Below are positions 50,704-62,100 of a DNA stretch of 64,000 nt, piece after piece (position 1 is the stretch's first letter; each line of letters starts with the position of its first letter). This DNA comes from Anaerolineaceae bacterium (GTDB taxonomy: Bacteria > Chloroflexota > Anaerolineae > Aggregatilineales > Phototrophicaceae). The position numbers were made by a program, and so were the translations under genes. The notes below the pieces were generated by a model. The model made no database searches. It had not been told where the DNA came from and saw only the letters and a list, made by a program, of their open reading frames with translations. The DNA lies in contig JACKCH010000014.1 of assembly GCA_020634115.1 (NCBI GenBank), forward strand, positions 215,683 to 279,682, written 5' to 3'.

Positions 50704-51435
50704 TCAGGAACGGTTATCGCTTAACGTAAATACTTCTGGCGTGATTTCGGGATTGCTCTGCACGCCAACCGGTTCAACTTCAAAGTATGGGGAATCATCC
50801 CAGAACGCGCTGATCTTGCACGGCAGCATAAAATCGTCTACAGGCGACTGTTCTTCGGAAAGCCGGACGATGAAATTCTGTTTCTGACCGGTATCAGGAT
50901 TCAGGCAACGGACGGAAACGGTGTGTAATGTGTTGTTCTCCCGCAAGGAGAGTGTCGCAGCAGCATGAATTTCCGTATTCAGCGCCTCAAACGCGAAATC
51001 CTCTTTGCGTACAAGTGAGACAAACATCTCGCCCAATGGCGTCAGCAACACGGCAGCAATCGCCCATAACCGGTGTTGCATAGATTGAATGGCATCTTCA
51101 TCCGAGATAATCGTCGCTGGATTTCCGCCCCGTACCGTGCGGTAAACAGTTCCATCAAAGGTTTCCGTCACTTTTTGAACGGCGATCCCCACCGGACGAA
51201 TGGTCGCATCCCATCGCAGTGACGTGGGGAACAAAAAGTGCGCTGTCGCTTCAATCGGCACCCAGGTGGTAATCGGGCCGACCTTTACACGGGTACGTCC
51301 CTTAAAATCAATGCGTAAACTTTCTAATCCTGGCGGCTGCAAACCGTAGCGCGCTTCAATCGCGCTGCGCAGCATATCCTTCGCCTCGTTATCCCCCTGA
51401 GCCAACAATAAAACCGGCACAGTGCACTCCTTCAT
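50704..51435 (-). CDS. Conserved hypothetical protein
   Basis: A 243-residue soluble protein I do not recognise with confidence. It has a helical N-terminus (NEAKDMLRSAIEARYG), then mostly beta sequence with FKGRTRVKVG, WVPIEATAHFLFPTSLRWDATIRPVG, FDGTVYRTVRGGN, and a helical middle with MQHRLWAIAAVLLTPLGEMFVSL. The strand pattern loosely resembles DUF6544 proteins (a lipid-binding-like barrel), which is only a suggestion. No signal peptide, no membrane helix. GAAGG-type ribosome binding site is weak. The 248-bp gap beyond it holds nothing I can identify. Confidence 0.6.
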   Translation of the reverse strand: MKECTVPVLLLAQGDNEAKDMLRSAIEARYGLQPPGLESLRIDFKGRTRVKVGPITTWVPIEATAHFLFPTSLRWDATIRPVGIAVQKVTETFDGTVYRTVRGGNPATIISDEDAIQSMQHRLWAIAAVLLTPLGEMFVSLVRKEDFAFEALNTEIHAAATLSLRENNTLHTVSVRCLNPDTGQKQNFIVRLSEEQSPVDDFMLPCKISAFWDDSPYFEVEPVGVQSNPEITPEVFTLSDNRS

Positions 51436-51683
51436 GTCGCCATCGGTTTACTCGCTTGCTGTAGTAGTATACGTGCAATTGAAGGGAAACCGTGCAAAAA
51501 TTTACAAAATACAGACTTTTTATTTGAATCATCTTGGCCGTTGATTGTTTGCACGAATATTGATTCCATTTTAATGCGAATAACGCGTGAAACGGACATG
51601 GTCATTATACCAACATTGTTATGTACAATCACGTCCGCATAGAGCCGCGTAATCAGGAAATCCAGGCAAGCAAACGCAGCGGA

Positions 51684-52013
51684 CTAGCTGGCTTTTGCCA
51701 ATGGTCGCTCGACGGTCGCGGGGACACCTGGATTAAACACGGCAAAAGTGAATTTCAGTGAGATATATTTCCCCCGGTCAAGTCTGGGGCTGGGTCGTTT
51801 GAGAATCGCAATCCGGCAGTCGGATTTTTCCAGACGCGCTTCAAATTCATCCGCCGATTCAAAGGCTTCAGCACGGTCACGCAGGTAGCGTGCGGTGAAC
51901 GTGTGGTTGCGGTGCGCGGTGAACTTATCTGGCATCAACTTCGCCCGCCGCAGAATCTCCAACGCCTGATTCCGCTTTACTTTGGTGATATTCATGTCCA
52001 GTTCAATCATCAT
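51684..52013 (-). CDS. Hypothetical small protein
   Basis: A 109-residue protein. The start ATG-ATG at 52013 follows AAAAAGGGGCGACAAG, giving a good ribosome binding site; the longer frame to 52070 lacks one. It is basic in the middle (KVKRNQALEILRRAKLMPDKFTAHRNHTFTARYLRDRAEAFES) and ends in beta-like sequence. I see no known domain. It may be a small nucleic-acid or regulatory protein, but nothing shows this directly. Confidence 0.5.
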   Translation of the reverse strand: MMIELDMNITKVKRNQALEILRRAKLMPDKFTAHRNHTFTARYLRDRAEAFESADEFEARLEKSDCRIAILKRPSPRLDRGKYISLKFTFAVFNPGVPATVERPLAKAS

Positions 52014-52276
52014 CTTGTCGCCCCTTTTTACTGCTGACAGTCGGATCACACCAGGTTGCGTCACCTGCACAGGCCATTCTTATAAGTTACAAAGAGATGT
52101 CTTAATTAAACCCGGCTGATACCGCTACTGCAAGTACAGTTTGGGAAGAATCCGGTTCGAAACTGGTTTACACTGCCACCATACCACGTCAACAAATCAG
52201 AATTTCACAACTTTTTGACGCTGAAATCCCCTATACTGATCTTGTGATGATGTTTCAATCAATGAAGGGTTTTTTT

Positions 52277-53770
52277 ATGGGCATTAATTTGACCTGTCCC
52301 CAATGCAGTGAACGGATGACCGTTGAATTCGCGCCAGAGATGCACATCTTCTGCAAAAGCTGTGGTTACGAACGGGATACAGGCCTGGATGAGAAAGTGG
52401 CGGAAGTCCAGACGCAGGGGCCGCGCCCACCCGTGAGCATCACCCATGTGGGCGAAGTCAACAGCCGTGCACGCGCACTTTTTTTCACCGGCCATGACTA
52501 CCTGTTCCAGAATAACAAAACCGAAGCGATTAAATCGTTTCAGCGTGCGATTGAATTGCAGCAGGATTTCGTTGACCCGCACCTGTGGATCGCCAAAACC
52601 ACCGATAATGAGGCCGTTAAACGGGATCATCTGGGTACGATTCTGGCCTATTTCCCCGGACACATGGAAGCCGTGCGAATGCTAATGGTGCTGCAAGGTA
52701 GGTTGACACCGGAGGAAGCTGAACGCACCTATCACTATGACGAACCGCAACTCATACGCGCTGAAGAGCCAGTCAACACCAAAACCACAACACTCCACTG
52801 CCCTACCTGTGGTGGCGACCTGACCATCAATGACGATACCGAAACCGTGGAATGCCGCTTCTGCGGGTATACGGCGGCGAAACCACATGGAAGCGCGGGC
52901 GATGGCGACATCCTGGTGGCGGCGCTGCTGGAACGCAAAGCACAATCTGAAAAATGGGTAATCGGGGAACGCCTGCTGCACTGTAATAACTGCGGGGCGG
53001 AGCGCACAATTGCCGGGAATAAACTCTCCACACGCTGCCCGTTTTGCGGCTCGAATCATGTCATCACACAGGACACACTGGGTTCATTCGAGCAACCAGC
53101 GGGGATTCTGCCGTTTTCTATCACCCGCGAAGCAGCCGGTGCAGCAATCAAACAGGAACTGAAGGGCTTCGGAGAACGAGTGAAAGGGCTTTTTGGTAAT
53201 AACCAGGTGGCAAGGGCATCGTTGGAAGGATTTTACCTGCCCTTCTGGGTGTTTGACGCCATCATTCAGGGAACACGCACCCGGATTGATAACTCACCCG
53301 AGTATGACCGTTATCGTAACTACGAACGCGTGGCATCAGCCTACCAGCAGACCACCTTTAACGATGCGCTGTATGATATTGAAGTATGCGCAGTGGATTC
53401 CCCGCCCCGCTTCCTGACAGCGCAACTTGGCGACTACGATTTGGGACAGGCAACGGCTTTTGAGCCAGAGCTTCTGGCAAAATACCCAGCAGGGCTGTAC
53501 ACGATGGACTTCGATAAGGCGGCGCTGGAAGCCCGCAGCATCGCCGCCGGGATCATGCGAGGTCGCCATACCCGCCGCGAAATGAGTGATGATTCAGATG
53601 TCTCGATCTCGGTATTTAGCAATATTCAAAGTATGACCTTTCGACTGCTGCTACTCCCGGTATGGGTCGCCACGCTCATTGAGAAAGATAATGACATCCG
53701 CACCGCACTCGTCAATGGGCAGTCGGGCAAAGTTGTGCTGGGCAAAGCGCAGAAAGCCGACAAACGCTGA
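52277..53770 (+). CDS. Multi-zinc-ribbon protein with TPR-like segment
   Basis: A 497-residue protein. The ATG at 52277, eight bases after AAGGG, starts directly before the first zinc ribbon, and a TATACT 40 bp upstream would place transcription past the earlier ATGs. Three Cys4 ribbons are visible: CPQC/CKSC (near residues 7-29), CPTC/CRFC (about 175-200), CNNC/CPFC (about 235-262). Between the first two lies a TPR-like helix pair (ARALFFTGHDYLFQNNKTEAIKSFQRAIEL). The C-terminal half (about 270-490) has conserved aromatic and Pro residues (LEGFYLPFWVFDA, LLLLPVWVATLIEK) like other bacterial proteins that couple ribbons to a membrane-associated region. Role unknown. Confidence 0.75.
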   Translation: MGINLTCPQCSERMTVEFAPEMHIFCKSCGYERDTGLDEKVAEVQTQGPRPPVSITHVGEVNSRARALFFTGHDYLFQNNKTEAIKSFQRAIELQQDFVDPHLWIAKTTDNEAVKRDHLGTILAYFPGHMEAVRMLMVLQGRLTPEEAERTYHYDEPQLIRAEEPVNTKTTTLHCPTCGGDLTINDDTETVECRFCGYTAAKPHGSAGDGDILVAALLERKAQSEKWVIGERLLHCNNCGAERTIAGNKLSTRCPFCGSNHVITQDTLGSFEQPAGILPFSITREAAGAAIKQELKGFGERVKGLFGNNQVARASLEGFYLPFWVFDAIIQGTRTRIDNSPEYDRYRNYERVASAYQQTTFNDALYDIEVCAVDSPPRFLTAQLGDYDLGQATAFEPELLAKYPAGLYTMDFDKAALEARSIAAGIMRGRHTRREMSDDSDVSISVFSNIQSMTFRLLLLPVWVATLIEKDNDIRTALVNGQSGKVVLGKAQKADKR

Positions 53771-53859
53771 AACATAGGGCGAAAATGACTTTCGCTAATG
53801 ACCAACATGCCGTATGATTAGAACATTACGGTCACATCTCAGCGGAGTACGATTTCACG

Positions 53860-55158
53860 ATGGCTGAACTGGCGACATTTGAAGCCGAAGTGCGGAAGAA
53901 GATCAAGGAACTCTCCTCTAAAAACGCCAACACCCGTTTGAAAGCCGCCCAATGGTTAGGCGAGGCCGGTGAGCCGAGCGCGATTACCAGTCTGGCACAG
54001 GCTTACAAAAATGACCCTGATGCCCGTGTACGGGATGCAGCCCAATATTCCCTGGGCATGTTCCGTGCATTGGAAGAGGCACTGGCAGGCGATAAAGAAG
54101 AAGAAACGCTGGCCTTGCTGCAGCGGGTTGCGCTGGAAGGCAAACGCGGGCGGCGTGTACTCATCCCAACTCGCACGATGGTGAGAATCGAAGTCGTCAT
54201 GCTGCTGCTGGCCGTCGTCCTGTTTGCGGTGGGTTTCCTGCTGCCATCGCTGCTCAACGTCACCCCGACGGGCGAACCAACCCCGGCGCGGGTCGCCACC
54301 AACGACAAAGACCGCGCCACTCTGCTGGCCGAATTCCGCGCACAGTTTACGAAAATCAACGACAACGTGGTTACACTGCAAGGCCAATACCAGAATGTGC
54401 TGGATGGCAGCGAGATGAGCTGTCAGGTCTTTCTGAATGAATTGGCGCCATTGGCAATTTCAGCGCAGAACAGCGCGGATTTCCCCGATATAAACACGCT
54501 GGCGCAGCAACTCAACACCACATTGACCGATCTGATAATCGCGCAGACGCCCTACAACGATTACTGCAATACGCGCGAGTCACTCACCGCAGAGGCCGTA
54601 AATGGGCCAATGCAAACCCTGGGGCGCATCCTCACCCAGCTCCCCCAACTCGAAACCGCCCTGACCGCCGCCGAGACGCTGCCTACCGCAACAGTGCCGC
54701 CTACTGAAGCGCCCACTGTTGAAGTGGTGGTGACACCCACCCTGGCGATAGCCCCCTCACCGACGCTGGATGCCCGCACCCATCTTCAGGCGTTGCAGCG
54801 CATCATAGACCAGGTGAATGCCCCTGATGGCGCCAGCAGCCTACTCAAAACGTATTGGGAAGACACACAGCAGTCCGGGCAAACCAATGGCTGCAATGCG
54901 CCGCAGCCCGCTATCCCAGAAGACCATTTCCTGAGTCCAGCCGAAGGCCAGCAAAATCTCGCCTTAGCCAACGCTGTCAGCTTTGTAAACCTGGGGCTAG
55001 CGAAAGTGCGAACGGGTTGGACGGTGTTCCGGCAGGCCTGTGACAGTGGCAACCCTCGGTTTTCAGCGAATACCGGGTTACAACTGGCTGAGGACGCTTC
55101 AAGCGCCTTTAATGACGCTCAGGCGTTGTTCCCCACAGCCATGCAGGGAGGCGGGTAA
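53860..55158 (+). CDS. HEAT-repeat membrane protein with extracytoplasmic helical domain
   Basis: A 432-residue protein. Residues about 8-95 form HEAT-like repeats (NANTRLKAAQWLGEAGEPSAITSLAQAYKNDPDARVRDAAQYSLGMFRALEEAL), a cytoplasmic protein-protein interaction platform. One transmembrane helix (about 112-134) follows. The outer part is helical, with two halves joined by a Thr/Pro/Val linker near 275-305, and has paired Cys. It lies 89 bp after the zinc-ribbon gene on the same strand and could share its transcript. Function unknown. Confidence 0.75.
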   Translation: MAELATFEAEVRKKIKELSSKNANTRLKAAQWLGEAGEPSAITSLAQAYKNDPDARVRDAAQYSLGMFRALEEALAGDKEEETLALLQRVALEGKRGRRVLIPTRTMVRIEVVMLLLAVVLFAVGFLLPSLLNVTPTGEPTPARVATNDKDRATLLAEFRAQFTKINDNVVTLQGQYQNVLDGSEMSCQVFLNELAPLAISAQNSADFPDINTLAQQLNTTLTDLIIAQTPYNDYCNTRESLTAEAVNGPMQTLGRILTQLPQLETALTAAETLPTATVPPTEAPTVEVVVTPTLAIAPSPTLDARTHLQALQRIIDQVNAPDGASSLLKTYWEDTQQSGQTNGCNAPQPAIPEDHFLSPAEGQQNLALANAVSFVNLGLAKVRTGWTVFRQACDSGNPRFSANTGLQLAEDASSAFNDAQALFPTAMQGGG

Positions 55159-55210
55159 ACGCCGTATTTAACCATGCCTATTGCAACAACCGGACGGCTT
55201 TAGCCTCTAG

Positions 55211-55540
55211 TTAGGCTTGCATAACCTGTTCGGCGATTGTGCCCTGGGTATTGCGGCAATAAAAACCAATCTGGTCTTTGATAAACTCGTACCCAGGTTT
55301 CGGGTCGCGGTACACCCAGGCGATATTTCGGGCGACGTGTCCATCCGGTGTTTCCAGGTCGATCCAAAAACATACCCCCTTATATGGGCAGGTATAGGTG
55401 CGCTCCGTGACCTGTAGTGATCCCATCTGGACGCGATCCGGCGCAAAATACCAGTTCCCCTCGAACACCTGTGCGCCGCCGTTCTCTTCGGCCCGCGCAA
55501 TTTCCTCACCGTTCGCACGTTTCTTGATTACCAATACCAT
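55211..55540 (-). CDS. DUF427 domain protein
   Basis: A 109-residue single-domain protein with the DUF427 features: a GNWYFAPDRVQMG segment, TCPYKGVCFWIDLE near residues 49-62 (the conserved CPYKG), and AWVYRDPKPGYEFIKDQIGFY towards the end. The family is a small beta-tent fold of unknown function. It converges with the HEAT-repeat gene, 52 bp away. Confidence 0.9.
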   Translation of the reverse strand: MVLVIKKRANGEEIARAEENGGAQVFEGNWYFAPDRVQMGSLQVTERTYTCPYKGVCFWIDLETPDGHVARNIAWVYRDPKPGYEFIKDQIGFYCRNTQGTIAEQVMQA

Positions 55541-56133
55541 ACTTTTTCCCTTATCACTAACCTAAACCGTGTCTACAACCTGTAAATCCCTGAGCATATG
55601 TGAACCTGAATCGTTCCAGAATATGTCGAACCTATGAAGTTTGATTATAACGAACGTAATCACAGATGAGAATAAGTGTTTTCTGCCTGCTAGTTCCAGG
55701 CAGCCACATCCTGCAAATCACACCCAAACATTAACGGTATAAAAGAGTTGTTACAATATAATAAAAGAGAGTTGCGTTTGAAGAAATCTGCGATGAACCC
55801 TAGTATATAACATAGGCAAATACTATTTATTTACATATTACATTTAAGATAAGGTAAAGTGACTAGGCGCTTCACATTTCGCCCATGTGGTTGCAAATAA
55901 TAGCAGACATCGTGGCAGTTGATCGAGTTTTCAGCCTGTTGAGCGGATACCTTAAAACGTGAACGATTAGCAGCTAACACCATACGGCGATCACTCCTGT
56001 GCAAACCCTTCCACGTCAAACCCCAGAGCGTATCGCCATCACATATCAGCCACAGTTATCCGGTTAGGCTAACGAGAAAGGAGAGGCGCTTCCTCCCAGT
56101 AGTCAGCATTAGGGTTCCAGCGCCATAAATTGC
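55541..56133. other. 593-bp AT-rich gap before the giant kinase gene
   Basis: Divergent spacer with no convincing gene; a 62-codon minus-strand frame near 55831-56019 has no supporting features. A TATAAT occurs at 55757-55762 without a good -35. A hyphenated palindrome CCTA...TAGG lies around 55799-55816. The kinase promoter should be in the right half but I cannot place it. Confidence 0.4.
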
Positions 56134-59100
56134 ATGAGCAAATCCTCAAGCTCCTCCCCCGATCACGACATCCTAGTCGAGATATTGGATACCATGCAGG
56201 ATGCCATCCTATCGTTCTCGCTGGTTGACCGCCGTTTCATTTATGCCAGTCCTTCCATTGAAGAAACCCTGGGATACCCGTTACGGAATTTCGGGGAGAA
56301 CCTGGATTTCTATACAGAAATCGTCCATCCGGACGACCTGGAACCAGCACGGAAAGCTCGGGAAACTGCTTTACTCGATGGTTTTGCCGAGTTTGAGCAT
56401 CGCGTAATCTGGCCGAATGGTCAGGTGCGCTGGCTGTACCACCGGGCCTGGGTCAACTATGATGAACAGAGAGCCCCGATCCGCATCAATGAGGTCCTGC
56501 GTGATATTACAGAACGCAAGCAGGCCGAAAGTGCTTTAAAGCATCAGGAAGAAAACCTCAGTACGCTGTTTCACAGTATCCGGGATTTTCTTTTTGTGCT
56601 GGATATGCAAGGGAATATCCGTGAAGTTAATCAGCCGGTGATTGAACGAATTGGTTATTCGCGGAAAGAACTGGTGAACCAACCGGTATTGGTGGTATAT
56701 CCCCCCGAACGCCGCACCGAAGCCGCGCAGAACGTTGCTGAGATGTTGCAAGGCCAGCGCGATTATTACGCTGTGCCGATTCAGACCAAAGCAGGCGACC
56801 TGATTCCAGTAGAGACTTATATTACCCAGGGAATGTGGGATGGGCAGCCTGCGCTGTTTGGCGTAAGCAAAGATATCTCTGCCTTAAAAATGTCGGAAGA
56901 AAAGTTTGCCAGTGCCTTTCACGACAGTCCGGTGATAATGGGCTTAAGTGCACTCGAGACCGGAGAATACGTCGAAGTCAACCAGGCTTTTTGTGAAAAA
57001 CTGGGCTTTACCCAACAGGAAGTCATCGGCAGGCAGTCGGTTGATGTGATACGGTTGGATAACCAATACCGACAGAGAGTTATCACTAAACTCCAGAGTC
57101 AGGGATATGTCGAAAATGAAGAAGCCACCATTTACACCAAAAACGGCGATCCCCTTGCGGTCATCCTCACGGCCAAAATTCTCCTACTAAATAACAAACG
57201 TTATAACTTCACTGCCGCTGTTGATATTTCTGACCGGAAACGGATTGAAGCCGCCCTGCGCCAGAGCAACAGCCTGTTCAACAGCTTCATGGAACACTTT
57301 TCTGCTGGGACATTTATTCAGGATAGCAGTGGGCGTATCCATTACTGCAATACCTGGAATGCACGTTCCTTCAATATGTCGCCGGATGAAATCGCTGGCA
57401 AAACGCCAGAAGAATACACCACGCCCCAAATGGCGCAGCTCATTCGGGATGAGAACCGCCGGTTGATAGAGTCCGGTCAGGAAACGATGGAATTTGAATA
57501 TACTGGTAAGCGCAACGGCGCAACTCATTACTGGCGGATCTTCAAATTCCTGATACCTCAGGAAAGTGGCTTGCCGCTGATCGGCGGGATTGCCATCAAC
57601 CAGACTAAAGAAAAACAAGCGGAAATCACACTGCAAACCCTCAACGAACAACTTGAACAACATGTAGCGGAACGCACTACCGAACTCGAACGCGCTAAAG
57701 ACCGGATTGAAGCCATTTTCAACCATAGTGCTGACGGCATCCTGCTGCTGGATGTTAAGCGGGGGATCCAGCAGGCTAACTATGCCTTTGAGTCACTCTT
57801 TCAGCTGTCTGGCGATGACTATTTCGGCAAACGACTGCGATCCTACTTCCACCCTGACAATCGGGATTCAATCGGACTGGCTTTTGAGCAGGTTACTGCA
57901 ACCCATGAAACACAACAGATTGAGGTTCGCGGCAGGCGAAAGGATGGCAGTCATTTTGATGTAGAAATCAGTATCGCTCCGGTAAATCGTTCCCACCAAG
58001 CGGTCGCCAGTCTGGTTTGCATCATCCGGGATGTTTCTGAGCGTAAACGCATGGAACGGGAATTGACGGAGAAGTATGCTGAATTGGATCGCTTTTTCAC
58101 AGTCGCCCTGGACCTGCTCTCTATTGCAGACACCGACGGCAAATTCGTTAAACTCAACAAAACCTGGGAAACAACATTAGGATATCCAATTGAGCAACTT
58201 GAGGGGCGTAAGTTCCTGGATTTTGTACATCCTGATGACATGGAAGCCACCCTGCGGGCGCTAACCGAATTGGCGGAACAGAAACAGGTGATTAATTTCG
58301 TCAATCGCTACCGCACACAGGACGGCCGCTACCGCCTTATCGAATGGCGTTCACATCCCCATGGTCGTTTGATCTACTCCGCCGCACGTGACATCACCGA
58401 GCGTGTTCGGTCCGAAGAGGAGTTGCGACACAGTGAACAGCGTCTCAAAATGACGATTGACGGCACGCAGGCGGGAACGTGGGAATGGTTCGTCCAGACC
58501 GGTGAAACCACATTCAACGAACGATGGGCGGGAATCGCAGGCTACACACTGGAGGAATTAGCGCCAATCAACATTGAAACCTGGATAAAACTCACGCATC
58601 CCGATGACTTGAAAGTTTCTGACCAACGTTTGGAAAAACACTTTTCGAGGGAATTGGATTACTACGATTGCGAAGTCCGCATGAAACACAAAGACGGGCA
58701 CTGGGTCTGGGTCTGGGATCGTGGCAAAGTGATGGAGTGGACATCCGAGGGCAAACCGCTGCGGATGCTTGGAACACATTTAGACATCAGCGCCATCAAA
58801 ACCGCACAACAGACTATTGCCGAAGAGCGTAACCTACTGCGGGCAGTGATTGACACGGTACCAGATTTCATCTATATCCGGGATCGGGAACACCGCTATA
58901 ACCTCTGTAACCTAGCTTATGCCCGTTTTCATGGTTATGCCGACCCCACAGAATTGAATGGAAAAAGCGTCTCTGACCTGTTTTCACCCGAAAATGCGGC
59001 GAAATTCCAGGAGGAGAATGAACAGGTTATTAAGACTGGTCATTCCTTGAGCGACATCGAGGACGATTATACCGATTCCGGCGGCAAACATGCCTGGGTA

Positions 59101-62100
59101 CTGACCAATAAAGTACCTGTACGAAATCTGGAAGATGAAGTTACCGGAGTGCTATGTATCACCCATGATGTGACCCGGATCAAGAACAGCGAGGAGGCGC
59201 TGCGCAAGAGTGAGGAGGCGTTGCGTAAATCCCAGAATATGCTGGAAATAGTACTGAACACCATCCCGGTACGGGTGTTCTGGAAGGACAAGAATCTCAA
59301 CTACCTAGGGTGTAACAAGTTATTTGCCGCCGATGTTGGCCTGGACAACCCAAAGGCTATTATCGGCAAACAAGACACACAGCTACCCTGGATGGCAGGG
59401 CACACAGAAGGCTTTAATACCGATGACCTTGCGGTGATAAGCAGCGGCGTTCCGCACCTGGCATATGAAGAAGAAATGCTGATCGCTAGTGGCGGGCAGA
59501 TCCACGCTCAGACCAGCAAGCTCCCATTATGGGATGAAGACGACAATATCATCGGGGTGCTAGGCATGTATGTGGATATTTCCGAGCGTAAACAAGCCGA
59601 AGATGCACTGCGAAAGAACGCAGCAGAAATCGAAGACCTGTATAACAACGCGCCCTGCGGTTACCACTCAGTGGATGCAACCAGCCTGATTACACGGATG
59701 AATGACACGGAACTCAAATGGCTTGGTTATACCAATGAAGAGGTTGTCGGCAAGCTGCGCTTTAAGGACATCATCACACCCGATTGCATGCAAAGATTCG
59801 CTGAGAATTTCCCCCTCTTCAAAGAACGCGGTTGGATGAATGACATTGAATTTGAGTTGATCCGCAAAGATGGGAGTATCATGCAGGTCCTCCTGAGCGC
59901 CACTGCGCTCTATGACGAAGACGGCAGCTTCATTGCCAGCCGTTCGACTGCATTCGACATCACTGACCGTAAACAGGCCGAAATCGCCCTGCGCGAGAGC
60001 GAAGAACGCTATCGCACTACGATTAGCGCGATGTCAGAAGGGATTGTGATGTATGATGCCAGCGGCGCGATTCAGGTATATAACGCCGCCGCCGAATCCA
60101 TCCTGGGGCTGACGAAAGACCAGATGATGGGTCGCACCTCGGTTGACCCGCGCTGGCAGGCTGTTCACAAAGATAATTCCCCCTTCCTCGACGAAACCCA
60201 TCCGGCGATGGTCACGCTTCGCACCGGGGAACCCCAGTATAACGTCACGATGGGCGTTCATAAACCGACCGGAGAACTGGCTTGGATTTCGATCAACTCT
60301 CAGGCCGTTATTGAAGCTGGTGGAACCCAGCCCTCTGCCGTTGTTGCCACCTTCAAGGACATCACCGAACAGCGTCTGGCCGAAGAAATGATCCGCAAGC
60401 AGCAGGAGGAGGAGCGCCAGATGCAGGCTTACCTCAAGGCACTGCACGAAATCTCAATTCACCTCACTCGTGTGGAAACGCTGGATGAATTTTATCGCAG
60501 CGTGATCCAGGAAGGGCTGGCTCATTTTGGTTTTGAACGAATGGGGCTGCTGTTGTATGACACCAAGACCAGGGAGGCCGTAGGCACGTATGGTACTGAT
60601 CCACAAGGCAACCTGGTGGATGAACACCATCAACGCTTCAACGCCGCTGGCCTGACCGGAATTCTGAGACGAGCGATGGATCGAAGAGAGCGTTTCGCCT
60701 TTGACGAAAAGGTAATGCTCTATTCCGACTTCAAACCCATCGGAACCGGGCAAAACGCCGCTGCGACTCTCTGGAATGGCGAAGCACTGGGCTGGCTGGC
60801 AATTGACAATGCGATTCAGCAACATCCCATCAGCAAAACACAATTGGATGTCCTTGCGCTGTATGCGATGACAGTCGGCTCGCTGCTGGCCCGCAAACGC
60901 GCTGAATTCGCCCTACGCGAAAGCGAGCAGCGTTACCGCCTGCTGGCGGAAAATGTCAAGGATGTCATCGTCAAGCAGACGATAGATACCACCATCACCT
61001 TTATTACGCCATCCAGCTACTCGCTGGCCGGTTATCAGCCGGAAGAACTCATCGGACGTTCTGGCCTGCTCCTGGTTCATCCTGACGATCAGCCTGTATC
61101 TCAGCGTATTGCGGTTGAAGCGATAGAATCTGGCAAGGCATTCTTTTCGGTCACTGAAAGATTGCTGCATAAAGATGGTCACTACATTTGGATAGAGGCC
61201 ACCTACACCATTGTCTACGATCCGGTAACGAGAGCGCCCCACGAACTCATTGGCCTGGCGCATGACATCACCGAACGCAGAGCGGCAGAAGAAGCCCTGC
61301 GCAAAAGCGAAGAGAAGTTCCGCCTGTTTATCGAAGCAGCTCCGCTGGCCTGCGTCATCAGCGACTCAACCGGCAAAATCACCCTGATTAACAGCGAAGC
61401 GGAAAAACTCTTCGGCTATGAACGCCAGGAACTGATCGGACAGACCATTGAATTCCTTGTCCCCGAGACTATTCGGGGCGATCATAGGCAACGGCGTCAC
61501 GAATTCCAATCCAGTAAAGAACACCAGATGGATGCACTGGAACTTTCGGTACAGCGCAAAGATGGGAGTATATTCCCGGCGGATATTCAGCTCACTTACA
61601 TTGATGTAGACTCCAGCCAGATGGCGATGAGTTTTGTGATGGATATCACCGAGCGCAAGCGGGTTGAAACCGTGCTAAAACAAGCCCTTCTTCAGGAAAA
61701 GGAGTTGGGGGACCTCAAGACCCGTTTTGTCTCGATGGCATCTCACGAATTCCGCACGCCGCTGGCATCTATCCTCGCCACGACTGAAACACTGACGATT
61801 TATCGCGAACGGATGGATCAAGACCAGATTGATGCTCGCCTGGATAAGATCCGCCAGCACGTCGCCTATATGAAAGGCATTATGGAGGAAGTGCTGCAAC
61901 TGGCACGCATTCAGGCCAGGCGCGTGGAGTTCCAACCGGAACCGGGTGACATTCACCTGCTTTGCCACGAGATTATTGAGGAATTTGAAAGCCAGATACC
62001 GTATCATAATCGTATTCGATACACCTGCATCACCCCGCCAGTCACTACAGATTTTGATGTACGGTTGATGCGCCAAATTATCAGCAATTTAATTTCCAAT

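Noticed and set aside
52150..52180. GGTTCGAAAC motif suggesting a tRNA T-arm
   Set aside because: No acceptor stem, D-arm or anticodon arm can be folded around it.
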